In this document: in pieces, positions 15,863 through 23,678 of the stretch | Numbering within the stretch: position 1 is the stretch's first letter | Layout: each line of letters begins with the position of its first letter | Source: RBG-16-64-13 sp963718375 | Lineage (GTDB): Bacteria; Actinomycetota; Thermoleophilia; RBG-16-64-13 | Length of the DNA: 64,000 bases | Direction: 5' to 3' | NCBI GenBank assembly: GCA_963718375.1 | Contig: CAVQZD010000004.1 | Span: 260,178 to 324,177, forward strand | Made by a program: the position numbers and the translations under genes | The notes under the pieces: generated by a model | What the model saw: the letters and a program-made list of their open reading frames with translations, nothing else | Told to the model about the DNA's origin: nothing | The model's database searches: none

Positions 15863-15890
15863 AGTATACGCACCTTGCCAATGTTGTCAA
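15863..15890 (-). promoter_or_regulatory. Early (lytic) promoter of the prophage
   Basis: On the minus strand, TTGACA (15890-15885) and TATACT (15868-15863) are separated by 16 bp, near-consensus sigma70/sigma-A boxes. The expected start is near 15856. The -35 box lies within operator O2 and operator O1 covers the first transcribed bases, so bound repressor would block RNA polymerase. Confidence 0.85.
15875..15890. promoter_or_regulatory. Operator O2
   Basis: TTGCCAATGTTGTCAA matches O1 at 14 of 16 positions and contains the -35 box of the lytic promoter. Its centre is 36 bp from that of O1. Confidence 0.8.
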
Positions 15891-15897
15891 TAGTTAA

Positions 15898-15913
15898 ATG
15901 CCGACGTTGGCTA
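15898..15913. promoter_or_regulatory. Operator O3
   Basis: ATGCCGACGTTGGCTA matches O1 at 13 of 16 positions. Its centre is 23 bp from that of O2. It touches the TAGACT box (15912-15917) that may serve the repressor gene, so binding here could autoregulate the repressor as OR3 does in lambda. Confidence 0.75.
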
Positions 15914-15926
15914 GACTGGGCTTACA

Positions 15927-16280
15927 ATGGACAGACGCACCATGAAGCCTCTGGCAACAGCACTGTCCGAATTGCTCAGGGAGCGGGAGATGAGCCAGGC
16001 CGAACTCTGGGCGCTGGCTGGCCTGAGTCCGACCGTGGTGAGCCGCTACCTAAGCGGAGAGCGCGGCAGGAAGATGGACTGGAGATCGGCCGATACCATT
16101 GAGAGGCTGGCGGGTGCGTTAGATGTCGGCCCCGACTACTTCATCGAGTACCGCATGTGGCAGGTCTCCCAGGCGGCGAAGCTCTACCCCCTGATCACCA
16201 ACGAGGTCTACGACGTGCTCATGGGCTACGTCTCCAGAGAGCCGGGCGGCCTGAGCAGCCTACGGAGCAAGGGTAAGTGA
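15927..16280 (+). CDS. CI-like XRE-family phage repressor
   Basis: 117 residues. Residues about 8-60 form an HTH (EMSQAELWALAGLSPTVVSR, with a recognition helix) followed by a short C-terminal helical part (EYRMWQVSQAAKLYPL) that may dimerise. There is no LexA-like autocleavage domain, so induction cannot follow the lambda route. A TAGACT box at 15912-15917 lies 9 nt before the ATG and there is no SD, suggesting a leaderless mRNA. The ATG at 15942 is a second possibility. It is divergent from the Cro-like gene. Confidence 0.82.
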   Translation: MDRRTMKPLATALSELLREREMSQAELWALAGLSPTVVSRYLSGERGRKMDWRSADTIERLAGALDVGPDYFIEYRMWQVSQAAKLYPLITNEVYDVLMGYVSREPGGLSSLRSKGK

Positions 16281-16460
16281 GCCCCCAGCGCGGCCCTGTC
16301 ACCAGCCTGGGCAAAACGTCGGGCCGCGCGAAGCGACCAGATGGCGAGATGAACGAAGAACCGAGACACCTTCCCCCCTTGCGTAGTAGCGGAGTGCTCA
16401 TGCTATCGTCAGGGTCGGACGGGAACGATAAGACCAAAGACTGAGGCTAGGGAGGGAATC

Positions 16461-16916
16461 GTGAGGAGACTCTTGGTGATGCTGTCTCTGGCGGGAATGG
16501 TGGTGGCCGCCGTTGGCTGTGGGTCTGACGTTGACAAGGAAGACTTCGCGGACGTTTGGCGGGCCGCGGTTGAGCTTCAGGCCGCCACCACTGCGGGCGT
16601 CACCTATAACGACCTCGGGCCAATGGTGCAGGATCTTGTTGCCGAGATCGGACTGCTACCACAGGACCTATCAGAAACGGAGCAAGACATCGCGCGAAAA
16701 TTGGCCGACATCGCCCAAGCGTACGATGACAGCATGGCTTTGTGGGAGCAGACGCTCAAGTATGGCGACTCGCTCCCCTATGTCTTCGTGTTCGACGAAT
16801 GGAGCGCGATTCTGGACCGGTATGGTGTGTCCTCCCGGGAGCAGGATGCCTTCTTGGAGGTCTGGGTTTGGGCCTCGGACAGCATCGACGAACTACGGCC
16901 TGCAATAGCGCCATAG
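16461..16916 (+). CDS. Prophage-borne lipoprotein
   Basis: 151 residues from GTG at 16461 with GGGAGGGA upstream. A type II signal peptide (VVAAVGC, Cys20) is followed by an acidic helical domain with several Trp. It sits between the repressor and the integrase on the lysogenic strand, so it is likely expressed in the lysogen. Such surface lipoproteins in prophages often block superinfection or alter the host envelope; this is inference. No family recognised. Confidence 0.7.
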   Translation: MRRLLVMLSLAGMVVAAVGCGSDVDKEDFADVWRAAVELQAATTAGVTYNDLGPMVQDLVAEIGLLPQDLSETEQDIARKLADIAQAYDDSMALWEQTLKYGDSLPYVFVFDEWSAILDRYGVSSREQDAFLEVWVWASDSIDELRPAIAP

Positions 16917-16929
16917 CTTACTCACGAGA

Positions 16930-18456
16930 GTGACCCACGTAGTAGCCTATTTGCGGCAATCTGACGAAGAGGGCTACCGCCGCGATCTGTCCTGCCCACT
17001 CCAGCAGCAGACCTTCCTAGCCGATGTGGAGCGTCGCCGCGAGGCCGGGGAGACCATCACCTACGAGATAGCCCCTTTGGACGAGGGCCGGTCTGGTGGT
17101 GAGTTCGAGCGCCCGGGGCTCCAGTGGCTGCTCGCCAACCTGGACCGCTTCCAGGAGGTGTGGACCTACGACCACGACCGACTGGCGCGTCACGAGTTCT
17201 ATGGTCCGCTCATCATGTGGGAGCTGCGCAGCCGGGGAGTGAAGCTCTGGTGCTCGACCGGAGGCTCAGACGAAGAGACCCCTATGGGCAGATTCATGAC
17301 GGACCTACGCCTGCGCTTCGGCGCCCTCTACCGGGAGCAGGTGTCAGACCGCACCAAGCGGAACCGCGACCAAAGGCTAAAGTCCGGACTCTGGAGCGGG
17401 CACGCTCCGACCGGGTACATCTACGCAGACGAAGACGGGCCGGGGTCCAAACGTTTGCTCGTGCCGGACCCACAGGCAGCGGATAAGGTGCGCGCCATCT
17501 TTCGGGCTCTAGCAGAGGGGAAGAGTCAGCGGCAGGCTTGCCGAGAGCTGGGCCTGAATCAGACCACGGTCATCTATCAGAAGGACAACCCGCTCTACAT
17601 CGGCCTGGTCTACAAGCACAGGCAGCACCTCGAGACGACGCCAGAGCGCACCTACAATGTCCTGTGGGCGCTCGCGGCTGATGAGGCGGTGGACTGGATA
17701 TACCCAGGACGGCATGAGGCTCTGGTGGACGCGGGCACCTGGGACGCCGTGGAGTTGCGCCGGCAGTCCAGCCCCAAGAACCGCGTCAGCACCACCTACG
17801 GGCTCTCTGGGCGGTTTCGGTGTGCGGAGTGTGGCGGGGCGCTGAGGATCTCGCGCAAGCAGGGCAAGCGCAACCACTCGCTCCGCTGCGAGCGGTGCAA
17901 GTGGGAGCGGTCATACGGTTATGCAGAACAGGCGGTGTTCGCGGCCATGACCGTCATCACTGAGTCCAAGGAGTTTGAGGCTGCGGTAGAGGCAGAGTTG
18001 ACCAAGGACCATCCGGCGGCGCCTGACCGCGTGGCCCAGCTGAGAGCCGAGAAGACTCGTGTCGATAGAAAGCTCGACCGCGCCCTGGATCTCCTGATGG
18101 AGGATGACGACCTATCCGGTGGCCTGCGCAAGCGTGCCGTGGCAATCAAGGCGCAGAGCGACGGCTTAGAGCGGGAGATCGTCAAGGAGGCGGCGAAGCT
18201 CCCAGCCCGGCCGTCTACCGTGGCGGAGTGGCGCTTCACCAAAGCGCGCTTGCTGAGTCTACCGATAGAGGATGTGTGGCGGGAGGCTACAGCGGAGGAG
18301 CAGCGGGAGCTACTCGCGGGCGTGTTCTCGGCCATCAGAGCGACCCCCAGGGAGATCACGTTTGAAGTCCGTGGTCTCGGTGTAGCCTTCTCTCTGCCCT
18401 GGCATGTGGCCCATCAAGAGGTGGCGGGACCCGGATTTGAACCGGGGACACCATGA
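16930..18456 (+). CDS. int: Large serine recombinase (phage integrase)
   Basis: 508 residues from GTG at 16930. The N-terminal resolvase domain has the catalytic Ser in AYLRQSDEEG and the arginines in YDHDRLAR. The recombinase domain follows (GYIYADEDGP to NPLYIGLVYKH), then a zinc ribbon (CAECGG ... CERCKW) and a coiled coil (RVAQLRAEKTRVDRKLDRAL). It catalyses attP x attB integration. Its last 11 residues (VAGPGFEPGTP) are read from the antisense of the 3' end of tRNA-Phe, so the frame crosses the attachment site. Large serine integrases seldom target tRNA genes. Confidence 0.95.
   Translation: MTHVVAYLRQSDEEGYRRDLSCPLQQQTFLADVERRREAGETITYEIAPLDEGRSGGEFERPGLQWLLANLDRFQEVWTYDHDRLARHEFYGPLIMWELRSRGVKLWCSTGGSDEETPMGRFMTDLRLRFGALYREQVSDRTKRNRDQRLKSGLWSGHAPTGYIYADEDGPGSKRLLVPDPQAADKVRAIFRALAEGKSQRQACRELGLNQTTVIYQKDNPLYIGLVYKHRQHLETTPERTYNVLWALAADEAVDWIYPGRHEALVDAGTWDAVELRRQSSPKNRVSTTYGLSGRFRCAECGGALRISRKQGKRNHSLRCERCKWERSYGYAEQAVFAAMTVITESKEFEAAVEAELTKDHPAAPDRVAQLRAEKTRVDRKLDRALDLLMEDDDLSGGLRKRAVAIKAQSDGLEREIVKEAAKLPARPSTVAEWRFTKARLLSLPIEDVWREATAEEQRELLAGVFSAIRATPREITFEVRGLGVAFSLPWHVAHQEVAGPGFEPGTP
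18421..18456. other. Probable prophage attachment site (attR-like) within the 3' part of tRNA-Phe
   Basis: The integrase frame runs into the 3' end of tRNA-Phe and stops there. All phage-like genes lie on one side and host tRNAs on the other, and the tRNA is complete. Integration therefore either kept or restored its 3' end. The exact core dinucleotide cannot be placed without the other junction, which is outside the window. Confidence 0.65.
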
Positions 18457-18494
18457 TTTTCAGTCATGTGCTCTACCAACTGAGCTATCCCGCC
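18422..18494 (-). tRNA. tRNA-Phe (GAA)
   Basis: Complete cloverleaf on the minus strand with a 7-bp acceptor stem (GGCGGGA / TCCCGCC), anticodon loop CTGAAAA and TTCAAAT T-loop. Discriminator A; CCA is not encoded. Its 3' end borders the prophage. Confidence 0.97.
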
Positions 18495-18543
18495 ACGCGC
18501 CGAGCAGCCGCCGGATCGATGACCCAAGCGGCATACCCCGAGG

Positions 18544-18617
<74 letters not shown>

Positions 18618-18676
18618 GCGAAACAGCTTGCGAGATTATCGCACGTCAGCGACGCCATACAAGCGTCTCTTGCCAG

Positions 18677-18748
18677 TGGGCGCAGCAGGATTTGAACCTG
18701 CGACCCCCTGCTTGTAAGGCAGGTGCTCTCCCGCTGAGCTATGCGCCC
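18677..18748 (-). tRNA. tRNA-Val (UAC)
   Basis: Minus strand; acceptor GGGCGCA / TGCGCCC, anticodon loop CTTACAA, T-loop TTCAAAT, discriminator A. CCA is not encoded. Confidence 0.97.
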
Positions 18749-18774
18749 GACATCGCCCGTCAAACTAAGCGACA

Positions 18775-18847
18775 TGCCCCCAGGGGAATTCGAATCCCCG
18801 CCGCCGCCTTGAAAGGGCGGTGTCCTAGGCCACTAGACGATGGGGGC
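18775..18847 (-). tRNA. tRNA-Glu (UUC)
   Basis: Minus strand; acceptor GCCCCCA / TGGGGGC, anticodon loop CTTTCAA, T-loop TTCGAAT, discriminator A. First of a four-tRNA minus-strand cluster (Glu, Val, Asp, Phe), probably one transcript. CCA is not encoded. Confidence 0.97.
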
Positions 18848-19038
18848 GGTTCTGGCGCTGATGAGCCATCACCCGATGCTCTTCCGGCACGGCGCGCGGC
18901 TCACAGCCGAGAGATGCTAACACGAAAGGGCGCGACACGGTAGAAGCCGTCGCGCGGCCCGGCTGCGTGCCAGACTCGCCGGCCCGCAGCCCCTTCAAAC
19001 GTGGCTCGCCGATTCACGGTGTGCTACGCTCGCGGCCT

Positions 19039-20166
19039 ATGAAGATCTCCCCTCGTAGCAGCGTGGTGATCGACCTAGCAGCGGTCCGCCACAACGTCAC
19101 CCACCTACGGTCGCTCCTGCCACCCGGCTGTCGCATGCTCGTGGCCGTGAAGGCGGACGGATACGGCCACGGCACCTTGCCTGTGGCCCAGGCCGCCGTG
19201 GCGGCTGGTGTTGACGGCATGGCGGTGGCGACCGCCGAAGAGGCGGTCACTCTCCGCGATGCGGGCTTCGGGGATGCGATCCTTGTCATGGGCCCCCTCT
19301 ACAGCTTCGACCAGTATCTGGAGCTGGCGGAGAGGGGCGTGGACTTCGCTGTGCTCAGCCAAGAGATGGCGGCACTGCTGCCCAGACTACGCGGCACCGG
19401 GCTCAAAGCTCGCGTTCATCTCAAGGTCGACAGCGGCATGAACCGCCAGGGCCTGTACCCCACTGAGGTGGGCGCTTTTCTGGATTCGATCCAGGGGATC
19501 CACGAGATCGAACTGATAGGCATCATGACTCACTTCGCGTGTGTGACTGAAGACCCGTCCACGATCGACTTTCAGCTCGGCAGGTTCATGCCCGCGGTCG
19601 AGCAGGTGCGCGATCGATACCCGGGCGTAATCGCTCACGCGGCCAACAGCGCCGCCACCATGTACGCTTCGCAAGCTCATCTGGACATGGTGAGATGCGG
19701 CTGCGCAGTGTACGGACTTTCGCCCTGGCAAGAGGACCCTATCGCCGACGGACTACTCCCGGTGCTCACCTGGAGGTCCCAAGTCGCTCTGATCAAGCGT
19801 GTGGACTCACAAGAAGGCGTGGGCTACGGTCACACCTTCCGACCGCCGACGCCTACCCACGTCGCCCTAGTTCCGTTGGGCTACGGAGACGGTGTTCCCA
19901 GGGCCCTCAGCAACAACGGCGAAGTCCTCATCAAGGGTAGACGCTACCCCATCGTGGGACGCGTCTCCATGGATTCCTTCGGTGTGGACGTCGGCACTCA
20001 GGGGGAGGTCGAAGTCGGTGACACCGTGACCTTGATCGGCAGCGACGGCGACGATCGTATCACCGCGGAGGAAGTCGCCCGGCGAGTGGGAACCATCAAC
20101 TACGAGATCACCTGCGCCATCGCGCTGGACCGCTCCGAACGAGTGTTCATCAACGGAGAGGTCTAA
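19039..20166 (+). CDS. alr: Alanine racemase
   Basis: 375 residues. PLP enzyme interconverting L- and D-alanine for peptidoglycan. Lys38 in VAVKADGYGHG binds PLP; Tyr263 in GVGYGHTF is the second base. The TIM-barrel and C-terminal beta domain (LVPLGYGDG, GRVSMDSF) are complete. A TACGCT box lies 8 nt before the ATG and there is no SD, so the message is probably leaderless. The longer frame from 18967 lacks support and would start upstream of that box. It stands alone, downstream of the tRNA cluster on the opposite strand. Confidence 0.95.
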   Translation: MKISPRSSVVIDLAAVRHNVTHLRSLLPPGCRMLVAVKADGYGHGTLPVAQAAVAAGVDGMAVATAEEAVTLRDAGFGDAILVMGPLYSFDQYLELAERGVDFAVLSQEMAALLPRLRGTGLKARVHLKVDSGMNRQGLYPTEVGAFLDSIQGIHEIELIGIMTHFACVTEDPSTIDFQLGRFMPAVEQVRDRYPGVIAHAANSAATMYASQAHLDMVRCGCAVYGLSPWQEDPIADGLLPVLTWRSQVALIKRVDSQEGVGYGHTFRPPTPTHVALVPLGYGDGVPRALSNNGEVLIKGRRYPIVGRVSMDSFGVDVGTQGEVEVGDTVTLIGSDGDDRITAEEVARRVGTINYEITCAIALDRSERVFINGEV

Positions 20167-20181
20167 ATCGACCCACCTGGC

Positions 20182-20382
20182 TCACCAGGGTTTGAGGATC
20201 GCGTGACACTCCGGACAGTACGCTTCGTGCGGTTCGATCCGAGATCCACAGTCGGGACAGTAGAGCCCCTTGTCTTTGCCGCGGTGATGATGCCCCGACC
20301 CCGCCGTATCTGACCCGTCAGGGGCCTGCTCTGCTTCCTCATCCTTGGCGGACCTCCACCACGCCCATCTCCATCCGGACAT
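20182..20382 (-). CDS. Small double-CxxC zinc-ribbon protein
   Basis: 66 residues from ATG at 20382 with GGGAGGT upstream. A Trp/Arg-rich N-terminus (SGWRWAWWRS) and an acidic/His-rich linker lead to a C-terminal zinc ribbon (YCPDCGSRIEPHEAYCPECH). It follows two larger membrane proteins that also end in zinc ribbons, all on the minus strand. Function unknown. Confidence 0.7.
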   Translation of the reverse strand: MSGWRWAWWRSAKDEEAEQAPDGSDTAGSGHHHRGKDKGLYCPDCGSRIEPHEAYCPECHAILKPW

Positions 20383-20483
20383 GAACCTACCTCCCGGTGT
20401 GTAGCACGAACGGTTCCTCCAAACGGATACCCCCGCCATCTCCACGCCAAACGGCGGAGGGCGATGCCCTGGCTGATCGGTCC

Positions 20484-21194
20484 CTAAGGCCGTGCCACCG
20501 ACCTTCCGCAAGTACTGCAGAAGAGTGCGGTGGGCCTGTTGGCCGCACCGCAGTACGGACAACCGGCCTGTCCTGTCGTCGACGTCTCCAGTTGGTCGAC
20601 CGACGCCTGGACTTCTAGACGCTCTCCGCAGGAGCGGCAATACGTGTCGCCGGGCTGCGCGAGCGCTCCGCACGAGGAGCAGGTCTGCCTGGGCGGCTGG
20701 AGCGCGAGAGTCTGCGTCCCCGAAGAGGCGTCCGAGGCAAGCGACTGACCGTAGCTACGCGGAGACGGCGACAAGGCCCAGCCCGCAGGTGGCTGCGTCT
20801 GCGCCAACTGCCGCGCCAGCTCCGACGTCTTGGCCCAGTAGATGATCCAGCAGACGAGCATCGGTATGAAAGTGAGCAGACCCGATACGATGGCAAGGAT
20901 CGCGAAGGCCAGTCCCACGCCGAACCCGAAGTCGCCCTGCGGAGACCACCCGCGGCTCTTGAACTCCGCGCGCACAGAGTCCCTCACCCTCATAACGGTG
21001 ATGATCATCCACGCATACCCGAACAACGGGATGAGGTTCAGCCACACGTAGTCGGGCTGCATCGTCCGATTTTGAGGACTGACCTGCCGCAGCAGGTTGC
21101 GGAGGTTGAGCAAGAAGAAGACCGTGGCCAGTATCACCACGCAGATCAACGGCAGCCCCACCACCAAGAAGACGACCGTGTCGATGCCGTTCAT
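20484..21194 (-). CDS. Membrane protein with two C-terminal zinc ribbons (paralogue 2)
   Basis: 236 residues. Three or four transmembrane helices in the first 130 residues flank a conserved loop (NRTMQPDYVWLNLIPLFGYA and RVRDSVRAEFKSRG). A Pro/Ser-rich linker and two zinc ribbons (CSSCGALAQPGDTYCRSCG; CPYCGAANRPTALFCSTCG) follow. It is clearly homologous to the protein immediately upstream, so the pair arose by tandem duplication. It resembles DUF4328/DUF4234-type membrane proteins in layout. Function unknown. Confidence 0.75.
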   Translation of the reverse strand: MNGIDTVVFLVVGLPLICVVILATVFFLLNLRNLLRQVSPQNRTMQPDYVWLNLIPLFGYAWMIITVMRVRDSVRAEFKSRGWSPQGDFGFGVGLAFAILAIVSGLLTFIPMLVCWIIYWAKTSELARQLAQTQPPAGWALSPSPRSYGQSLASDASSGTQTLALQPPRQTCSSCGALAQPGDTYCRSCGERLEVQASVDQLETSTTGQAGCPYCGAANRPTALFCSTCGRSVARP

Positions 21195-21222
21195 TCAGCC
21201 TCCCGAGCGCCGAAGGTTTGAA

Positions 21223-21990
21223 TCAGACAACGGACCTGCCGCACGACCAGCAGTAACCGGCACCCTGCCGGTAGGCGGCACCGCAATGCGGGCAGATCAG
21301 GGCGGCAGGCTTTGGCGCCTCCGCCGGTGTCTGCGCGCTCGCGCCGGGCTGGCCGGACGATGGTTGCGGGGGCTGTGCCGGCCCGGTGGGCTGCTGCCCG
21401 CTCAGCCAAGCGCCTGACTGGGCCCGGGGATGTTGACCCACTTGCGACGGGCTCGCCGGTGGCGGATGCGAAGGCGATTCCCAGGGTGGAGCTTGGTAAG
21501 TGGGCTGGTTCGGTAGCGCAGGCGAACCCGCCACTGGAACAGCAGTAGAAAGCAGATTCCTGAGCTGAGCCGCACGTGACCAATAGATGATCCAGCAGAT
21601 GAAGCTCGTCAAGCCTACGATCCCGCCGACTGCGGTCAGCAACAACAGGGTCGATTCGTCCATCGACTCCGGAAGAGGTGCGGTGAACCCGGACAGCGCG
21701 CTGGTCACCGCGTATGTGATCCCCACACCGAACCCAAAGTCTCCATCTGGCCGTAGGCCTCGGTACTTGAACTCCGCCCTCACTGAGTCCCTGATCTTGA
21801 TCACAGTGACGAAGATCCAGGCGATATTGAACAGAGGGATGAAGTTCAACCAGACGTGTCCCGGCTGCATCGTGCGGTTCTGCTCGTTGACTCCGCGAAG
21901 CAGGTCCCTGAGCGTGCGCAGGAAGCGATAGTAGATGTAGACGGCGACTGCCGCGATGGCCAACGCAAACAGAAGTACAAAGGCGGACAA
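21223..21990 (-). CDS. Membrane protein with one C-terminal zinc ribbon (paralogue 1)
   Basis: 255 residues from TTG at 21990 (GGAGG 4 nt upstream). The ATG at 22044 would put a perfect 16-bp GC palindrome inside the coding region, so it is less likely. Transmembrane helices flank NRTMQPGHVWLNFIPLFNIA and KIRDSVRAEFKYRG, matching the downstream paralogue. A long Pro/Gln/Ser-rich linker replaces part of the paralogue and only one ribbon (CPHCGAAYRQGAGYCWSCG) remains. Function unknown. Confidence 0.72.
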   Translation of the reverse strand: MSAFVLLFALAIAAVAVYIYYRFLRTLRDLLRGVNEQNRTMQPGHVWLNFIPLFNIAWIFVTVIKIRDSVRAEFKYRGLRPDGDFGFGVGITYAVTSALSGFTAPLPESMDESTLLLLTAVGGIVGLTSFICWIIYWSRAAQLRNLLSTAVPVAGSPALPNQPTYQAPPWESPSHPPPASPSQVGQHPRAQSGAWLSGQQPTGPAQPPQPSSGQPGASAQTPAEAPKPAALICPHCGAAYRQGAGYCWSCGRSVV

Positions 21991-22016
21991 GTCCCCTCCG
22001 GTCTCTCTAGCGGTAC

Positions 22017-22032
22017 GCCCCCGCGCGGGGGC
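22017..22032. terminator. GC palindrome downstream of malic enzyme
   Basis: GCCCCCGCGCGGGGGC is a perfect 16-bp palindrome without a T-tract. With the 14-bp stem 15 nt away, it forms a tandem hairpin pair between malic enzyme and the next minus-strand gene, probably reducing read-through. Confidence 0.5.
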
Positions 22033-22046
22033 CTTGCACATCAACT

Positions 22047-22078
22047 GGGCGCGGCGGCGCGGATGCGCCGCCGCGCCC
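22047..22078. terminator. Perfect 14-bp stem-loop after malic enzyme
   Basis: GGGCGCGGCGGCGC and its exact complement are separated by a GGAT loop, 16 nt past the malic enzyme stop codon. There is no T-run, so it could be a non-canonical terminator or an mRNA 3' stabiliser. Confidence 0.6.
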
Positions 22079-22093
22079 CAAAAGAGGTCTGTC

Positions 22094-23542
22094 TTACTTG
22101 ACCGCTTCCACTGCTTTGTCGCGAGCGGCCTCTAGCATCTTGATATCCGGGGCCTTGATGAAGCCCTTCTCTTGCATGAGGTCGATCGCGGCCCGTGCTT
22201 CTTTGACATCGGCGAGCGTGGTGTTGTAGACCTCGTCCCAGGTGAGCTCTATGCGGGCCACGCCATCCTTGATGGCCTGCATTGCCGTGTCGGCGGCCTC
22301 CACCGCGAAGACTTCGGTCTCCTGCATGGTGGGCATGATGTAGTCGGGGCTGATGCCCTTCTTCTCGGCGAAGCCGGCCACCGCATGGGCGGCGGCGATC
22401 GCCATCTCGTCGGTGATCTTGCGTGCCCGCACCATGAGGGCGCCCTTGAGGATGCCGGGGAAGCCCATGGAATTGTTCACTTGGTTGGGGAAGTCGCCAC
22501 GGCCCGTGGCCACCACGTAGGCGCCTGCTTCTTTGGCGGCGTACGGGTAGATCTCGGGCACCGGGTTGGCGCACGCGAAGACGATGGCCTTGTCGGCCAT
22601 GGTCTTGATCCACTCGGGCTTGATGGAGCCGGGTTGCGAGGCCCCTATGACCACGTCAGCGCCCTTGAAGGCCTCAGCCTCGCTGTCGATCTTCTTGGGG
22701 TTGGTCTGCTCGCAGAGTTCCCACTTGCGGTAGTAGGCCTTATCGGCCTTCACGTCGTCGCGACCCGTATGCAGGCCGCCCTTGCTGTCGAAGACGATCA
22801 TCTTGGCGGGGTCGGCCCCGTCAGCCAGTATCAGGCGGGCGATGGTGCTGTTGGCCGCGCCGGCGCCTATGAGTACGATCTTGGCGTCCTTGAGCTCTTT
22901 GCCCACCACCTTGAGGGCGTTGATGAGGCCAGCCAGGGTGACGCTGGCCGTGCCCTGGGCATCGTCGTGCCACACCGGGATGTCGCACTCTTCGCGCAAG
23001 GTGTCGAGCACCTTGAAGCAGTTGGGCTGGCTGATGTCCTCGAGGTTGACGGCACCCACGCTGGGCTCGAGCATCTTGACGAACTCGATTATCTTGTCGG
23101 CGTCGTGCTTGCCCTCTTTGTTGTAGCTGTTCACGCAAAGAGCGATGCCGTCCACGCCGCCCAAGTACTTCATTAGGAAGGCCTTGCCCTCCATGACGCC
23201 GAGGCCGCCGGGAGGGGTCACGTCGCCGTCACCGAGCACCCGAGTGGAGTCAGAGACCACCGCGACCAGGTTGCCCCGGTTGCTGAGGTCGAACGAAGCA
23301 TCCTGGTTGTCACGGATGCTCGTGCTGACCATAGACACGCCGGGCGTGTAGTAAACGTTGAACCAGTTGAAGCCGTAGATGCCGGCTTTGGGCATGCTCA
23401 CGATCTTGCCCCGGTAGTACTTGTGGATCGAACCGGCAAGTTCTTTCAGAAAGATGGTCTGAGCCTTGGCCTTCTGCTCGGGTGTGAAATCATCAGGAAA
23501 GTACGAGCTGAGATCGGACAGGCTGAGATCAGGGTTCTTCAT
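22094..23542 (-). CDS. Malic enzyme family oxidoreductase
   Basis: 482 residues from ATG at 23542 (GGAG 8 nt upstream); ATG at 23560 is the alternative. It oxidatively decarboxylates malate to pyruvate. The catalytic Tyr is in VYYTPGVS; the Lys region reads GGLGVMEGKAFLMKY; the metal-binding residues are in NLEDISQPNCF and VWHDDAQGTASVT; the NAD(P) site is LIGAGAANSTIARL. The sequence departs from the common bacterial form (VWHDDAQGT for FHDDQHGT), so cofactor choice is open. It stands alone, with strong hairpins at its 3' end. Confidence 0.9.
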   Translation of the reverse strand: MKNPDLSLSDLSSYFPDDFTPEQKAKAQTIFLKELAGSIHKYYRGKIVSMPKAGIYGFNWFNVYYTPGVSMVSTSIRDNQDASFDLSNRGNLVAVVSDSTRVLGDGDVTPPGGLGVMEGKAFLMKYLGGVDGIALCVNSYNKEGKHDADKIIEFVKMLEPSVGAVNLEDISQPNCFKVLDTLREECDIPVWHDDAQGTASVTLAGLINALKVVGKELKDAKIVLIGAGAANSTIARLILADGADPAKMIVFDSKGGLHTGRDDVKADKAYYRKWELCEQTNPKKIDSEAEAFKGADVVIGASQPGSIKPEWIKTMADKAIVFACANPVPEIYPYAAKEAGAYVVATGRGDFPNQVNNSMGFPGILKGALMVRARKITDEMAIAAAHAVAGFAEKKGISPDYIMPTMQETEVFAVEAADTAMQAIKDGVARIELTWDEVYNTTLADVKEARAAIDLMQEKGFIKAPDIKMLEAARDKAVEAVK

Positions 23543-23678
23543 CTTCTTCGCTCCAGTCATCGCTTTCGGGGTGAAGGCACCGGCTCAGTGCGCCGATGAG
23601 CGTTGCCGGGCACAATCATATCATCGGTCTTGTTCGGCCCGGGGACCGTGCCCACGCGGGCGCGGCGGCAGAAGGAGC

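Larger units (their letters stand above)
1..18456. mobile_element. Right-hand part of an integrated tailed-phage genome (prophage)
   Basis: This stretch holds terminase subunits, a replication protein, recombination nucleases, two opposed HTH regulators and a large serine recombinase. Almost every gene overlaps the next by 1-4 bases, as in phage operons. The right boundary falls inside tRNA-Phe, where the recombinase frame ends. The left end, with portal, capsid, most tail and lysis genes and the second attachment site, lies outside the window. Whether the prophage is intact cannot be judged from this part, but no gene seen here is visibly broken. Confidence 0.95.

Noticed and set aside
15825..15890. 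Longer N-terminus for the Cro-like gene from ATG 15890
   Set aside because: It would start upstream of the mapped -10 box and run through operator O1; ATG 15824 has an AAGGAG site.
16219..16437. 72-codon minus-strand frame between repressor and lipoprotein
   Set aside because: It overlaps the repressor end in antisense, has no SD and lacks protein-like composition. I see no gene in 16281-16460.
22172..23176. 334-codon plus-strand frame
   Set aside because: It is antisense to malic enzyme, whose motifs are intact; high GC leaves the opposite strand open.
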